The notes beneath the pieces are model-generated. The model made no database searches and was not told the origin of the DNA. It saw only the letters and a list, made by a program, of their open reading frames with translations. Below, in pieces: positions 12,004 to 23,735 of a stretch of 64,000 nt of DNA. Source of the stretch: Gamsiella multidivaricata (Eukaryota > Mortierellomycota > Mortierellomycetes > Mortierellales > Mortierellaceae); assembly GCF_025024155.1 (NCBI RefSeq), contig NW_026251712.1:424501-488500 (forward strand), given 5' to 3'. The position numbers and the translations under genes are program-made. Position 1 is the stretch's first letter. Each line of letters starts with the position of its first letter.

Positions 12004-13230
12004 TTGTCTCTGAACCGGGCAAAGGTGAGCATCTGGGGATCAGACGAGAACCGTAAACCTTTCCTTTTTGTCACCTGTGCCTGGCGTACTTTGTATGCGG
12101 AACACACGCAGGATAAAAATAAAAATAAAAATACAGTAATTCATTATTTCGATCCGCATGTATTTTTAGGAAGGGGCAAAGGAGAGAGTACCACTCTTTC
12201 ATTCCTTTTGTTCCTGTGCGCCTTTCACGTCAGACTCCTCCACGGCGCGGTTCACGGGTTTGACAAAGAGACCCCAACCGGGGGTGCACTTGTACTTGGG
12301 CATGTCGAGTGGTGGATGCAAAGGGTGCGGAAGAGACGCAAAAGAAAAACATGAAAATAAAGTGCAGCAGGATTGTATAAATAGCGTGCCGCTGTCGTCC
12401 GGTCAAGTGCAACTCGGGGGGAAAGGCGCCTTCCTTGTAGGTGGTCCCAAAAGTGTCCCGGTACTGCCGTGAGAAGTGAATCCGAGCTGCAGGCGCGAAA
12501 AACGCCCAACAAAGGTTCATATGATCCTTGATAAGAGATCGATGGTTAGATGTACGCCTTCCTCTGGATTGTTCTGGTCTATCCAAATCATTGTGTCCTG
12601 CAGGACGTCTCATTGCATTGTAGAGACGTGGAGGCGATAGCTGGCAGCCAATTGCCAGACGAAGATACCGGGCTCCAATAAGTCGTTCACGTTGCTAACA
12701 GCGCACCCGCTTCGCGCTCTCTCTCCCAAAAAAATAAAAATGCGCTCACTCAGGTACAGGGCGGAAGAGTCCATCATTTGTGATTTTGAAACGCCTAGTT
12801 TTTTATATGCCAGGAACTTTAGCATCGGCTCATGCCTACGTATCGAGGCGCGACAGAAAGTGCCTCCGAGCACAGGCGACGGACCTCTCCCCGAAAAGGG
12901 CTCTTCTTCGTTTTGTTCCGAGGTTTCATCTCATGGTTTACGGACATGGAGGGGAGGGGAGCTTATTGAGGTCGGGCCATCTCCCTTTTGCTGTGTGCCC
13001 CAGGGCTCTCACCACAACCCAACTCGTTTTCTGTAGACGGTGAGCGAGGGGGAGGAGACTTTTCTTGACTAAAGTATGGTAGACGTATACGCTGACTCTC
13101 CACATAGGCTATGAGCTGTGTGCTTGAACAGGAACATTATTACATGTACAACTCGGGGTGCTGTCAATGTGGCGAAGGGCTGCATAAACCCCATGCCGTT
13201 GTCTACGGTAATATTAAAGCAATAAATGTC

Positions 13231-13302
13231 TTATTTCATGCGGCCGATGATGTTGAAGAGCAGCAATAAGATCAATAAGAAAAGAACAAGGGCCGTTGCC
13301 AT
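13231..13302 (-). CDS. Possible 23-residue single-helix membrane microprotein
   Basis: A complete ATG-to-TAA frame encodes Met-Ala-Thr, then an uninterrupted Leu/Ile/Val/Phe helix of about 16 residues, then a polar Gly-Arg-Met-Lys end. The topology is clean for such a short frame, and an AATAAA-like signal would have to lie just beyond. No homologue is recognised. It could be chance, or the last exon of a longer gene. Confidence 0.18.
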   Translation of the reverse strand: MATALVLFLLILLLLFNIIGRMK

Positions 13303-14180
13303 TGAGGGCGATATGTACTAAACCACGAACGATGCAGAGACAACCCACTCCGTTCATCTTGGATTTACCTGCTTAGTCTGCCTTACCATGAAGGCTTATT
13401 TCCTCCCCATCTATGATCTGGTCTAACCTGCTCAATGGTATTTGGACCAGGACCAACGACTACAGAGCTACAGAGCAAACAGAGCAGATCAACGTTTACT
13501 GAACCGGTGTGGTGAAGGTCCTGGGGCAGCAATAGTATAGGCAGTATTTTACCCCGAAGACCATTGCTTGGTCCATCTGCACCGGGCGAAGCGAAGAGTG
13601 GAGGTAATCAGGTTCGATCTTCTTTATCTTCATCTTTTTTTCTTGCTCGTAATGTGGGGTTGGAAGAGGTGATCTAAAAACGTGGCCCTTTATGTTCCTA
13701 CAACGGACTTTTTCCTTTGGTCCTCAACCACCCTGACAAAAGCAAGTTGAGGCAGCCTGGTGGGCAAGTCCATATTCGTTCTAGGCTCATTTAATAAAGC
13801 TTTTCATGATGCATGGGTACACAAGGAACAAGTGCCCACCAGCGACAAACTGATGGAGATCTCTTTTTTCCTTGAACAAGCCCTAGGAAGGCATAGATAC
13901 TTTCTAGCGCATCTCTTCCTCTCTTTCGTCCGCTTCACTCCCCATCGATCTTTTCCACCCCTCGTTTATTCTTTCTTTCATACACCACTGTATCCGTTTG
14001 CTTGTACCATTGCCATTTGGATCGTCTGCCCCCTCCACGTTTCGCCAGGCACGAGGTCAAGACCGGGTCTCTGTGCTTTGGCCTCGTATAAAAAGCTTTG
14101 ACGGCGTGAATCCAATTCTCTCTTTCGCTACACTTCCTCCTTCTTCTCCACATCATTTTCTCTTCAAGGATTCATTCGAC

Positions 14181-16520
14181 ATGGGCATCGCAATCAACCC
14201 CGCCATGGACTCCTACCAAAGTTCGAAGCGGAACGCAGTCCTTATTCCAGAGCTCGCCTTCATGATACAGCAACACCTAGACCCGCACGACCTAGCCATT
14301 GCTTCTCGAGTGTGCAGAAACTGGCAGGAAGCATGGACACCTTTTCTGTACTACGCTGTGCGGTACCGCCATCGCCAACACTCCTACCATGCCAACTTAC
14401 CTCTCTCCACACATTCCCCGCCAGAATTGTTGCTGCTGCAGCAGTATGCGATGCCCTTCTTGAACCTCGACAAATACGGGCGCTGGATCAAGGTTCTGCA
14501 AGCATCCAATCTGGTTGTCGCACACCACTATTCAGGCGCAGTAACTTCCTGCTCGACCATCAAGGCAGCAACAGCAGCAGCGCTATCGCCAACAACAGCA
14601 GGATCAATTGTCCCATGCAGCCCATCACCTGTACAGGACCATCTGCTCCAGATCCAGGCGTGCGCCAGCTTAAACTTGACAGAACTACATATCACCAAGA
14701 CAGTGATGAGCCTTGCGAGACTGGATGATTTATTGAGCTCGTTGCCACTGCTCAAAGTCTTCAAGTTCGAGATCGTCAACAAGGTCGAGCCCATTACCAC
14801 GTCCTGGCATTCGAGGAGCGGGAGTAACGGATACATGCAACACCACCAATCGAATCTCCTGCTCAAGAAGCCCAAGCGGATCAGTCTCGAGGGTCTAGAA
14901 CCAGAGGCCGTGCGAATCATCGCCCGGAGACTCTCCAGCAACCTCGAGCGACTCGAACTCATCTTTTCTGTCACCGGTACGATCGTTGCATCCGCTTTCG
15001 AGGAGTTGTTTGCGAACTGCGGGTCGACTCTGAAAACGCTCTCGCTTACGCGGGCAAAAATCTGCCAGTGGGATTACAGTCGAGAATTGAGCGCTTCTTA
15101 CCAGGCCGAAATTTCGGCGCTCCTTGCCAGCCTTTCAGGAACTTCTATCTCACCCCTGCCTACAGCTGCAGCAACAACACAACCCCTGCAGACGACCACG
15201 GCAGCGTCTTCACCTGCGACTATGTCATCGTTGTCATCGTATTCTTCCATCACATCAGCTTACTCCACGTCCGCCTCCTCCACATCCTCTTTACAACGAG
15301 ACACTCACAGTTACTCCAAAGTAGCGTCAGCACTCGAGTCATTGTCTCTGAACTCGTGTACGATCGAGGACCGCGAGTGCGCCTGGCTCTTGAAATGCAC
15401 CCCTGGTCTCCGGGAACTTCACTTGCACGACTGTCGACTACTCGATGAGCACGTTGTACAGTCGATTCTCACATACACTCCTTTGCTCGAGACAATCTCC
15501 CTGAGTTCAGTTCCTCACATCCATCCGGACACTCTGCAGCTGCTGTTTCGAACAAACCAAACTTCAGCAGGATCAGGACCCTCGACGTCAACAGGAAAGC
15601 CAGTCGATCGGGCAGGTCTCCAGCTTAAGAATGTTCGACTGGCTTACCTGTTGCAACTAGACGACACCGTCATGAAGACGCTCGCTGCTCACCAAGGTCC
15701 CAGCCTTGTGACCCTGTCTCTTCAATGGTGCCCCCATGTCACGGACGAAGGAATCATCCCTATTTTCAAACACTGCGAAAAACTGCAGGACCTCAGCCTA
15801 TACCTCTCTAAACCGACGTTGAACATTTTTAAGGATCTCACCGAGCCAACCGGGACAGAGAAGAAACTCTGGGCGTGTGCCCAGACACTGGAGCGACTCG
15901 AAATCGGGGGACAGATGTTTGTGGACCGAATTCGCACCAGCAGCGAGCATCTGCACCCTCAGCTCTATCATCACATGTCGCCCAACCCGCACCATATCCG
16001 TAACGGGAGCACGCCTCAAGTCGCTGGTATCAACAGCATCAATAGCAGCAGTAGTCAATCGTGCAACATCATCCGCGATCCATATTCGGTAGCGCATCAC
16101 CAGGGATACCCTATGTATCATTTGTGGAGATACGAGCGGTACAGTAATCCGTTTACGGAGCTGCAAGCCCAGCTCGAAACACTACCGCGTTTGGCGCATC
16201 TGGGGATTTCAGCCAAGGGGGTCGAGCATCTGATCCAAAAGGGGTTTGGACCGAAAGTCCGGCTCCAGTCCCTGAAATTGATGAATCAACAAGGACGCTT
16301 TTGGAGCCCAAAAGAACTCGCGGATCTGCTGAGACACATGCCTCAGCTGCGGACTCTTTCTTGCGAGAAGAACACGATCTTGACTACACCAGCATCTTGT
16401 CGACGGGACACAGCGCTGCACAAGCGACAGGAGGAGATGAGGCGGCTCTTGCAGCAGCATCGCATCGAGCTGGTGCAGTCAGTGTCATCGCCCGGTATGT
16501 GCGCACGCGATTACATGTAG
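14181..16520 (+). CDS. F-box/leucine-rich-repeat protein
   Basis: A single exon of 779 residues from ATG 14181; the frame is open further upstream, but that part lies in a T/C-rich leader. The N terminus reads IPELAFMIQQHLDPHDLAIASRVCRNWQEAW, an F-box with its typical Leu/Ile and Trp positions. From about residue 220 onward there are successive leucine-rich repeat units (for example LRELHLHDCRLLDEH, LVTLSLQWCPHVTDEG and LQDLSLYLSKPT). They are interrupted by a Ser/Thr-rich insert around residues 330-390. The likely role is substrate receptor of an SCF ubiquitin ligase; the target is unknown. It converges on MRM1 with only 102 bp between stop codons. Confidence 0.85.
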   Translation: MGIAINPAMDSYQSSKRNAVLIPELAFMIQQHLDPHDLAIASRVCRNWQEAWTPFLYYAVRYRHRQHSYHANLPLSTHSPPELLLLQQYAMPFLNLDKYGRWIKVLQASNLVVAHHYSGAVTSCSTIKAATAAALSPTTAGSIVPCSPSPVQDHLLQIQACASLNLTELHITKTVMSLARLDDLLSSLPLLKVFKFEIVNKVEPITTSWHSRSGSNGYMQHHQSNLLLKKPKRISLEGLEPEAVRIIARRLSSNLERLELIFSVTGTIVASAFEELFANCGSTLKTLSLTRAKICQWDYSRELSASYQAEISALLASLSGTSISPLPTAAATTQPLQTTTAASSPATMSSLSSYSSITSAYSTSASSTSSLQRDTHSYSKVASALESLSLNSCTIEDRECAWLLKCTPGLRELHLHDCRLLDEHVVQSILTYTPLLETISLSSVPHIHPDTLQLLFRTNQTSAGSGPSTSTGKPVDRAGLQLKNVRLAYLLQLDDTVMKTLAAHQGPSLVTLSLQWCPHVTDEGIIPIFKHCEKLQDLSLYLSKPTLNIFKDLTEPTGTEKKLWACAQTLERLEIGGQMFVDRIRTSSEHLHPQLYHHMSPNPHHIRNGSTPQVAGINSINSSSSQSCNIIRDPYSVAHHQGYPMYHLWRYERYSNPFTELQAQLETLPRLAHLGISAKGVEHLIQKGFGPKVRLQSLKLMNQQGRFWSPKELADLLRHMPQLRTLSCEKNTILTTPASCRRDTALHKRQEEMRRLLQQHRIELVQSVSSPGMCARDYM

Positions 16521-16622
16521 ATACATTCCCAAAATATAACCACAAAACCCATTCACATCAAATTTTTGCATGAGATGATTTGCATGTGTTCTATTGAGTT
16601 CACAAGTTACTGGCAATGATCA

Positions 16623-18680
16623 CTACCATGGCATGGGCTGTTCTGTCTTAGACGATCCTTTAGCACCTTTACCTTGACTAGCGCTGTCGTCCTCATCCAC
16701 CTCGACGTCTTCATCCTGGTCATCGTCATCGTCATCGTCATCATTGCCGGTATCTTCGTCATCGTCGTTATCACCGGTATCGTCGTCTTCATCCTGACCG
16801 TCCCTGTCCTCCGCAGTCGCTGACTCCTGTCCCCTGAGTGCGCGCAACGGGAACTTTTTCAAATTCTTTGGCAGGCTCAGGAACCGGCCACCCATCAACT
16901 TGGACAAGATGATTCCTGTTGCGACGCTCACATTCAAAGAGTCGACATTGGATTCGGTAGTACTCAAGCATGGGATCTGAATGAACGAGTCGCACTGGCC
17001 CATGATCTGTTTCCGAAGTCCATTGCCTTCGTTGCCCATGATTAAAAGCGTTGGCTGTTCGACCCCTGTACTTGGCCATGTATGCCAGGGACGGTTGCGT
17101 TTTGATCCATATGTAACGTGGGCTCCGACTACATGCCATCCGTTCTTTTGCGATGCCTACGTGTGATGTGATATATCCATGAAGTAAAACGCTGTGAGAA
17201 CGTGACCGTAACCAGTAGCTTGGCCTTCTTCAAGCTGTTGTGAAAACACGTTCAAGTACCTGTATAAACTTCATCAAACTCTGGACACCATAGGTCGGTC
17301 TCACTTCTAGTGCACCCGCGCTCGCCTTTGCGACGACCGCAGACAGTGGTGCACTGTTCTTGTGGCAGACAACAACGCCATCGACTCCCATGAAGAAAGC
17401 CGTACGCAAGATGGCGCCCAAATTCTGTGGATCAACCACCTCGTCCAATGCGATCCACACAGGAGGCTCGTCTTTGCGGCCCACAAATGTCCTGTTACGG
17501 GTTTTGCCATCCAGTGTGTATTCATTATCCACAGAGACAGGTCCCAGGCCTTTGACATATACCTCTGGTAACTTTGAAGCTTCAAGGACAATCCCCTAAT
17601 AACGTCGGACCAAATTGTAGAAACGCGTGGTGTTGATGAGCTCTCTGTTCATTACAGGCTATTCAAACAGATCAGTGTAAAACTCGTTCATCCATTGAAC
17701 CATACCTGATGCGGCCGTTGCTGTGCCATTTCGTTGAGCTCGTGTTTAGTAGTCTTGACGACCTTGACGCCGGCTGCCTGTGCTGCGCGAATGCATTCAG
17801 CAACCGGATCTGCTAGTAGCCTACATTGAGAACAGAACATAATCGCACGTTTTTCGGTTCTCGTCAGGATCTCGGATCATAGTGCTAGTTTCTCCAGCAA
17901 CATGACACTTCACTGTCCGCCTTACCTTTTCCTGTTCTGGGTGATCGTCCTCAGGTAGTATAGTGTGTGTGGTGTTCGAAGATCGTTCTTCAGTGCCGAT
18001 AGGACCACGTTGGGAGAATAGAGATAGTCATAGTCTGATGACATGTATCGACTAGGGCCGCCATTGCTCTCCGACATAATGGGGTCGTAGCTTCTCGCTG
18101 AACCTCCTGAAGATGATGATCCACGGCTGTATGAGGCGCCTTCACTCCTCGACGAATAAGATGAGTCTGAAGAGCGATCTCGGACGAAGGAGGAGTTGCG
18201 AGGGTTGGAGGATGCCTCGCGCTGGCCGAATGATGACCGTCCATATTTTCCAGAGTCCTTATCGTTCGATATTCTGTCAAATGGATCGCTTGAGCGGTTG
18301 GTTCTGTCACTCGTGCTCCTGCCAAATAGATCGCCTGAGCGGTTGGTTCTATCGCTCGTGCTCTTGTCAAATGGATCGCCTGAGCGATTGGGTTTCTCGT
18401 CCCTTGAAAGAGGTCTTCGTACCATTCCTGATCCAGAATTTGACGATGGTCCGTCCTTTGTTTTTTTTGAGGCCCATAATTCGCCTCGGAACTTGGTCGA
18501 GTCTGCGGTGAAGCGTCGGACTGACGATGGTCGATAATGGGTGGAATGCGATACGAACGGAGAGCTTCCATGGGTGTGTGAAGACAGTCGCTGAAGACAC
18601 GATCCTGTGGTCCATGAGGTGGAAGAGGACAGCCATGAGCTGGTCTTTTGGCACGTTAAATTCCTGTATAGATTCGCCAT
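16623..18680 (-). CDS. MRM1: Mitochondrial large-rRNA 2'-O-ribose methyltransferase (SpoU/TrmH family)
   Basis: Exons are 18680-17926, 17820-17706, 17595-17260 and 17156-16623, phases closing to 579 residues. The N terminus is a basic, Ser-rich likely mitochondrial presequence, followed by an Arg/Ser/Asp-rich low-complexity region with near-repeats of the form D-R-T-N-R-S. The substrate-binding domain begins at SPNVVLSALKN. The SPOUT catalytic core follows: ALDEVVDPQNLGAILRTA (motif 1), LLIMGNEGNGLR (motif 2) and PCLSTTESNVDSLNVSVA (motif 3), the knotted SAM site. Known Mrm1 methylates a conserved G in the peptidyl-transferase loop of mitochondrial large rRNA. Unusual: after the core there is a long Asp/Glu-rich tail. 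The gene is divergent with CET1. Confidence 0.93.
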
Positions 18681-18889
18681 TGGATCTGAAGATCTGATCC
18701 TGCAGGCAACGACTGGGTGAGAGGGCGGGAAGGTAAAAGGAAAGCCTATTGTTGAAACTGAGCTGAGTATATCCGCTAGTGGCTTGTTTTTACCACGATC
18801 TTTGTGTGGCGGACCACTTGAGCGGAACGTGTGCAAGGAGTCCCTTTCTCCTTAGACAGCCTCCTCATCGAGGAGACACCAGCCAGCCT
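18681..18889. promoter_or_regulatory. Shared bidirectional promoter MRM1/CET1
   Basis: Only 209 bp separate the two start codons, so one short region must drive both genes. No TATA box is apparent. Confidence 0.6.
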
Positions 18890-20454
18890 ATGTCAGACCA
18901 TAACGCATCCAAGAAGAGGCCACTCGAGCAGGACGAGGAATCGCTGGCATCGGTCCCAGGAGAACATGAGGATAGGGAGAATCTAGCGTCGAAGAAGGTG
19001 CGCGTCGAGAAATTGGAATCTGAAGAACTAGTGACCACTACTCAAAGCGCACCAGGAGGTCCACCGCCGATTGAAGGCTCCTCCTCCTCAACAGGGCCTC
19101 AACAGCTGCAGCAACAACAACCAAATCAGCAGCATCGTCCACCGCGGAAGGAGTTGCCCTTCTTTGGCACGGATGTCCTGGACGATGTGGTTCGAACTAT
19201 TGGCGAGTTCCTGTTTGAGCACTGTCACCATCCCAACGTCGAGGTATGCAGCTGATTCTGATTCAAATGAATGTTCAGAGAGAAATAGCGTTGATATTAA
19301 TAACGTTACATGGAACAACACGATGACCAGATCGAGGCCAAGCTGGGAGTGCTTATCGACAAGAGCACAGGACGGCGGATCGAGCTGCCTGTGAGAAATG
19401 AGGTTGTACTGACACCACAGGGTCGTCCGAGCTGGTACCAATTTTCTTCAGACATGACTGTGGTAAGAGGCCACTGTGAAATCAATCACAAAATGAGAAC
19501 GCAACAACTGAAAACCATACGGATTTGGAGTTCTAATTACAGCGAGTTTTGACGCGAGTGAATTCTAGGACCAACACGCACACTTTAACAAGACTCTGAA
19601 CTGGAGACTGGAGCAATCACGGCGGACAGAGCCAAAGGTATCACCAATCGGAAGTATTGAAGTTCAATACCCGATTAACATTTTTTATTGACTCTTTTTT
19701 CTTTTTCTTTGTTTTTTCGGCTTCCAATTGACATCTTTAGGAGCGTCATATCAGATACCAGCATACATATGAAGTCGATCAATTTTTCACGTCCCAAAAC
19801 GGGAAGGTCAGAGTGACCAAGGATCAAAAGACGAACGCCGTGATTACGAACGGGATTGTGAAAAAGGAGAGAATCGCCGATCTGGATGTTTTTTCACCAA
19901 AGAACGCGTTCGACTACCGTGTTTCCGTCAATATCGAAGTCCCAGGTGAGTACCTTGTGTAATTAGAGCGTTTTTTCCTCACATTCACACACACCTGCTC
20001 TTTCAAACTTTAAAGGACTTGTAACTCACAATCTTATAATGTTCCTATAGAGCGTCTACCAGCAGGGCAGCCTCAGTTTGAACGGCACAAGGACAGGATA
20101 TCCTACCGTCACAACAACTTTAAAATTGACCTGACCCAGGTCAAGTCGGCGAACACACCCAACAACGCCAACAAGCTTAGTCAAATGCGTCCGATGAACA
20201 CCAATGTACAGGATCTCACACACGAGCTGGAGATTGAATTCGTGCATCCGGAGGAGCTGGTTCGCGAGAGAGATATCCGGATAAACAGCCACGGATCACA
20301 GGCTGATCGATTCATGGACATTGTCGGAAGCTTTGTGAACAACGTTCGGGGACTCGTCGTTCGAGGAAACATTGTGCCGCAACAGCAGCCTCAACAGCAA
20401 CCTCAGCAGCAACAGCGACAACAGCCGAATTACTCACAGCAGCGACCGCATTAA
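18890..20454 (+). CDS. CET1: mRNA-capping enzyme beta subunit, RNA 5'-triphosphatase
   Basis: Exons are 18890-19243, 19331-19462, 19569-19637, 19741-19945 and 20051-20454, giving 387 residues. It removes the gamma-phosphate of nascent pre-mRNA, the first step of 5' capping, in the nucleus. The protein belongs to the fungal metal-dependent triphosphate-tunnel family. The glutamate motif VEIEAKLG spans the exon 1-2 junction, and the second metal-binding motif HELEIEF is in exon 5. The basic strand ISYRHNNFKIDL, also in exon 5, fits the tunnel. The first 100 residues are charged and low complexity with a nuclear-signal-like KKRP. The C terminus is Gln-rich. The alternative upstream GTG frame was rejected in favour of ATG 18890. 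Confidence 0.95.
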
Positions 20455-20869
20455 CGAGATCAGAGGCCTTGCGCTTCAATGCCTCAGGTTTGAAATGTCA
20501 ATAAATCAAAAGACCTCTGCGCATCCTGCTCAGATACCACCCAAAATCCTCTGTGTGCAATGTAAACAGTTCTTTTTATTTCCTGATCAGTGTGGCCAAC
20601 TGGGGTAAGGCAAGATACAGTGCGCAAAAAAAAAACGTTCTTTTTTCTTCATGACTTCGCGTTCCTACCTTCGATTGCTTCAGAAACTCAGAGGCCTATA
20701 CCCCGGTATTACGTCCACCACTTCCATGTCCATGTGAACTTTCTTTTTGCATATAAGAACCAACTTCAATAGTTCCATTCGCTGTACTTTACATCCCTAA
20801 CCGTCGATTGAACATTACTATAACACTACATTCCCCTTTGTATTCACTCCTACAACTTTGTGCCTTAAG
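20455..20869. other. Downstream flank of CET1, no gene seen
   Basis: AT-rich sequence with A-runs and no coding pattern. It leads into the transposon relic region. Confidence 0.4.
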
Positions 20870-21760
20870 ACGAAGTCCCTGCCGAAATCAACCAAAGCGA
20901 AAGCACTTGCCCTCCTCAAACAAGGAATAACCTCGTGAGATCTCCCAAGCCCTCCGTATATCGGTCGGAATGGTATCTGAGACTAGGAAACTTTACAAAT
21001 GTTACGTTCCCATAAAGAAAAGAGGCAGGCCATCAAAGGTTCACAAGGCCACTAAGACCCTTGCGGAGTACATGGGATCGATATCTGTGAAAAATGAGAT
21101 GCCCTTTTAATAATGGTAGGTCGTGCCTTTTACTAAGTGTCGCCAGAGTCCAGTTTATTTTATTTAGTTTAATAAGTGTGCCTCTAGCACACTATTAAAT
21201 TTTATACAAATAAATACCCAAGCGATGTGGTGTGTGGAGCCACATCTCTTTCTAGTATAGGAGACTAGAAACATAGGGAGTAGTTCTAGGTGCACAATTC
21301 TCTTAATAAACAATCGGCACCGAGTGGTGGCAGATTCAGAGAAATAGGGCACTTTATATAAGCAAGACAATATGGTGAATACACCACAACCCTTTTAGCC
21401 CGGAAATGTCAAGTGGAAAACTTTTAATTCCACATGGTGGTCAGGAACTTGTCCTTTCGAGACAAGGTGTTCACGTCCGTGTGCATACCATCCGGAACTA
21501 CCTTAGACAAGGAGGGTTGAAAGGATACGTTAAGTCTAAGAAGGACGACCAAATAATCGGTACATATTCGCTCGCGGCCATTTACATTGGACTGCTGAAG
21601 AATGGCGTAATATAATGTTCTCGGACGAAAGCATAATCAGCAGGGTAGGATCCTTCGGAAGGGAGCCCTACTACAAAAAGCCCAAGGACAAGACGATCAG
21701 GGTATTTCAAACCAAGAAAACCAAGCAAGTGGGGGCTGCAAAATGATGATCTGGGGTTGC
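20870..21760 (+). pseudogene. Tc1/mariner transposase relic, interrupted
   Basis: Fragments of one transposase can be read in order but in different frames. First comes a helix-turn-helix piece (AKALALLKQGI, then, after a stop, EISQALRISVGMVSETRKL and KKRGRPSKVHKATKTL) up to about 21,075. Then there is an unrelated insertion of about 330 bp. The second DNA-binding helix (HTIRNYLRQGGLKGYVKSKK) follows from about 21,400. The catalytic core start FSDESIISRVGSFGREPYY, with the first catalytic Asp, lies at about 21,615-21,760. Stops and frame changes make it non-functional. It differs from the intact Tc1 element at 58,958-60,285. Confidence 0.8.
21060..21385. repeat. Dispersed repeat, copy 1, inserted in the transposase relic
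   Basis: Shares two blocks with the stretch at 22,840-23,020: one around ATCGATATCtGTGAAAAA (about 21,075) and one from CTAGTATAGGAGACTAGAAA (about 21,253) through GGGCACTTTATATAAGCAAG (about 21,345). It contains inverted repeats TTTCTAG/CTAGAAA and AGTGTGC/GCACACT. Copy 1 carries extra sequence between the blocks. Confidence 0.7.
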
Positions 21761-21944
21761 ATATTCAGTCGAGTCCAGTATGCTTTATTACCGTATAAAT
21801 TCATTACCTCTAGAACTTAATTTCGAGTTAATTAATAAATATTACGCTGATATGGTATGTAGAGCTACATCTCTTCCTCACTTACCTTTGGAACCAACCC
21901 TCTCCTACTACTTGTCTTCTGTCCTTCAGTACTCCTCGTTCATT

Positions 21945-22232
21945 ATGTTATACTATTTCCTTATCTTTTTAACGATCCTCGGTCTATCGAACGCAGATCC
22001 CCTGGCATATGGAGCATACCAATCAGGATGCGATGCGTGCTACACAGCAGCTGGCTGTACGTTTGGGACTATTACCATGAATGCTAAAATGCCTGCGGCT
22101 ATTGTCGGTTGTAATACAGCGCTAGGCACCAGCAGCCTGCTGTACGTTTGGGACAAGTACCATGGGGTCTGGGTTTCCTGCTCTAATTGTCTGCATGTGT
22201 TGCAACCGAATTCGCTCCGACTATACGCATAA
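21945..22232 (+). pseudogene. Small secreted Cys-rich protein gene, probably damaged 3' half
   Basis: ATG 21945 opens a clear signal peptide (MLYYFLIFLTILGLSNA) and a mature part ADPLAYGAYQSGCDACYTAAG followed by CNTALGT. This is the pattern of a small Cys/Ala/Gly-rich secreted family found in fungi. After GT the expected Cys-rich end is missing. Instead the sequence repeats 35 bp of the upstream coding region in another frame, then reads an unrelated tail to the stop. It lies inside the transposon relic zone. A spliced 3' exon cannot be excluded. Confidence 0.45.
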
Positions 22233-22839
22233 GCCAGTATGCTGTCGAAAGATGCTTTTTTAAAATATCTTTCGAAAGGAAATTGCCACCTCCAATTAAT
22301 ATCCGTTTATTGATTAACATATACCATCTAGCATGCACCATGATGGTTACTGCACGAGCCGGGGCTAACCATGCAGATGCTATAGCGAGTGCTGTCAGAT
22401 GTTATATTGTATCGAACAAAATATATAGGGATTGAAATAGAGAGCTATTCAATCTCATTTACAGCAAACAAAGTGAACATGTACCAATGACCATATGTGC
22501 ATGTATTGGCGTTCTTGAGTGCCTGCTTTTCACACAGATGTCTGCATGAACAATGGTCATGCTGCAAGAAGGGCTTGTGATATACTTTTTTCTATTTAAT
22601 ATCCAAAGACTTTGCTTTGCCAGAACGGTCTCAGAAAGCTCCATCATAATGAAGCAAAGACGAACAAGGACAGTACCAAGGACCGTCTAGAACCACTGCC
22701 TACTAATCAGTACTCGGACCTTTTTAATCTTTACCGAACGTGTCTATCTTCTTAACCATGGCGGTCAAGTTGCGCCTTGTGTTCTGGAGAATAAGTGTGC
22801 AACAAGTTCAAATCTGAGTGTGTGGTTGAGTAGATGTTT

Positions 22840-23020
22840 ATTAGACGAAGGAGTATGTAAGATCGATATCAGTGAAAAACGAGATCCTCTTTTAATAGTG
22901 GGCAAGTCATGCCTTAGGGAATCTCTATACATGTATCTAGTATAGGAGACTAGAAATGATAGCGGATTCAGAGAAATGGGGCACTTTATATAAGCAAGAC
23001 AATTTAATGAATGCACCGCA
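22840..23020. repeat. Dispersed repeat, copy 2
   Basis: Matches copy 1 (21,060-21,385) in both conserved blocks, including CTAGTATAGGAGACTAGAAA and GGGCACTTTATATAAGCAAG, but lacks the roughly 110 bp in between. Confidence 0.7.
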
Positions 23021-23645
23021 GGCATCGATGACGAGGGATCCAGCTCTGATGGTGCACTTATTCCGCACATCCCATTGTCCGAGAGGCTCGCAAATACGTT
23101 TGATAGGGTACAAATGTGGGTGAAAACATTGTCGATCTTGTCACAGAGCGAATTTTTCTCCTTGAAGGCGTCTTTCGCTTCCTTGCCTGACTATTGATGC
23201 AAGTTCCCTTTCTCCAACACGGCTGTCTGATTAAGGCGCTCCATTGGAAGACTCAGTACGCTCCTCAGCCTATTCAATTCAACTTCTACAACTGTACAAA
23301 GCAACAATTGAAAACGACTATATCAGATGAGAACCTCTCCAGGGACCGAGTTTCCGAGTTTATTACTAAAATATTGGTCCTACTTTTGTCTCTGCAGCTA
23401 TATCGAGAGGTTTTGTCGCCCTTATTAATCGACGCGATTGTGGTTGAGTAGATAATTATTGGACAAAGACTGGGGTTCTATCAATTGGCAACGGTACTCT
23501 TAAATAATTGTGACTGTGCGGGTCCGGATCATTAAATGGTGTGATATGCAACTGGTCTTGTTCTAGTGCAATAGAACACGAAGGAGAGTGACAAGGAAGG
23601 GATTGTGAATCGAAAACAAACAAAAGAAAGAATCAATAGGGAGTG

Positions 23646-23735
23646 TGCACTTATAGAATTCTCTAAGGCGGGGCCAAATGGTTTTTATTTATTTTTTATT
23701 CGACATGGCCTCCTCCAAGAGAGAACAATCAGTTT
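23646..23735. repeat. Dispersed module, copy A
   Basis: Begins GTGCACTTATAGAAT, contains a T-rich stretch and ends with TTATTCGACATGGCCTCC and AGAGAGAACAATCAGT. The same order is seen at 24,475-24,552. Confidence 0.7.

Larger units (their letters stand above)
11489..14180. other. Long intergenic region upstream of chitin deacetylase and F-box/LRR genes
   Basis: About 2.7 kb between two divergent genes. It contains a TATA-like element read toward the deacetylase at about 11,991-12,003, short open frames without recognisable features, and one tiny transmembrane ORF listed separately. Frames near 12,230-12,620 (-) were inspected and show no family motif. A long 5' UTR for the deacetylase is possible. 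Confidence 0.4.

Noticed and set aside
12230..12620. 127-codon minus frame
   Set aside because: Basic, no recognisable domain, and matched by equally long frames on the other strand.
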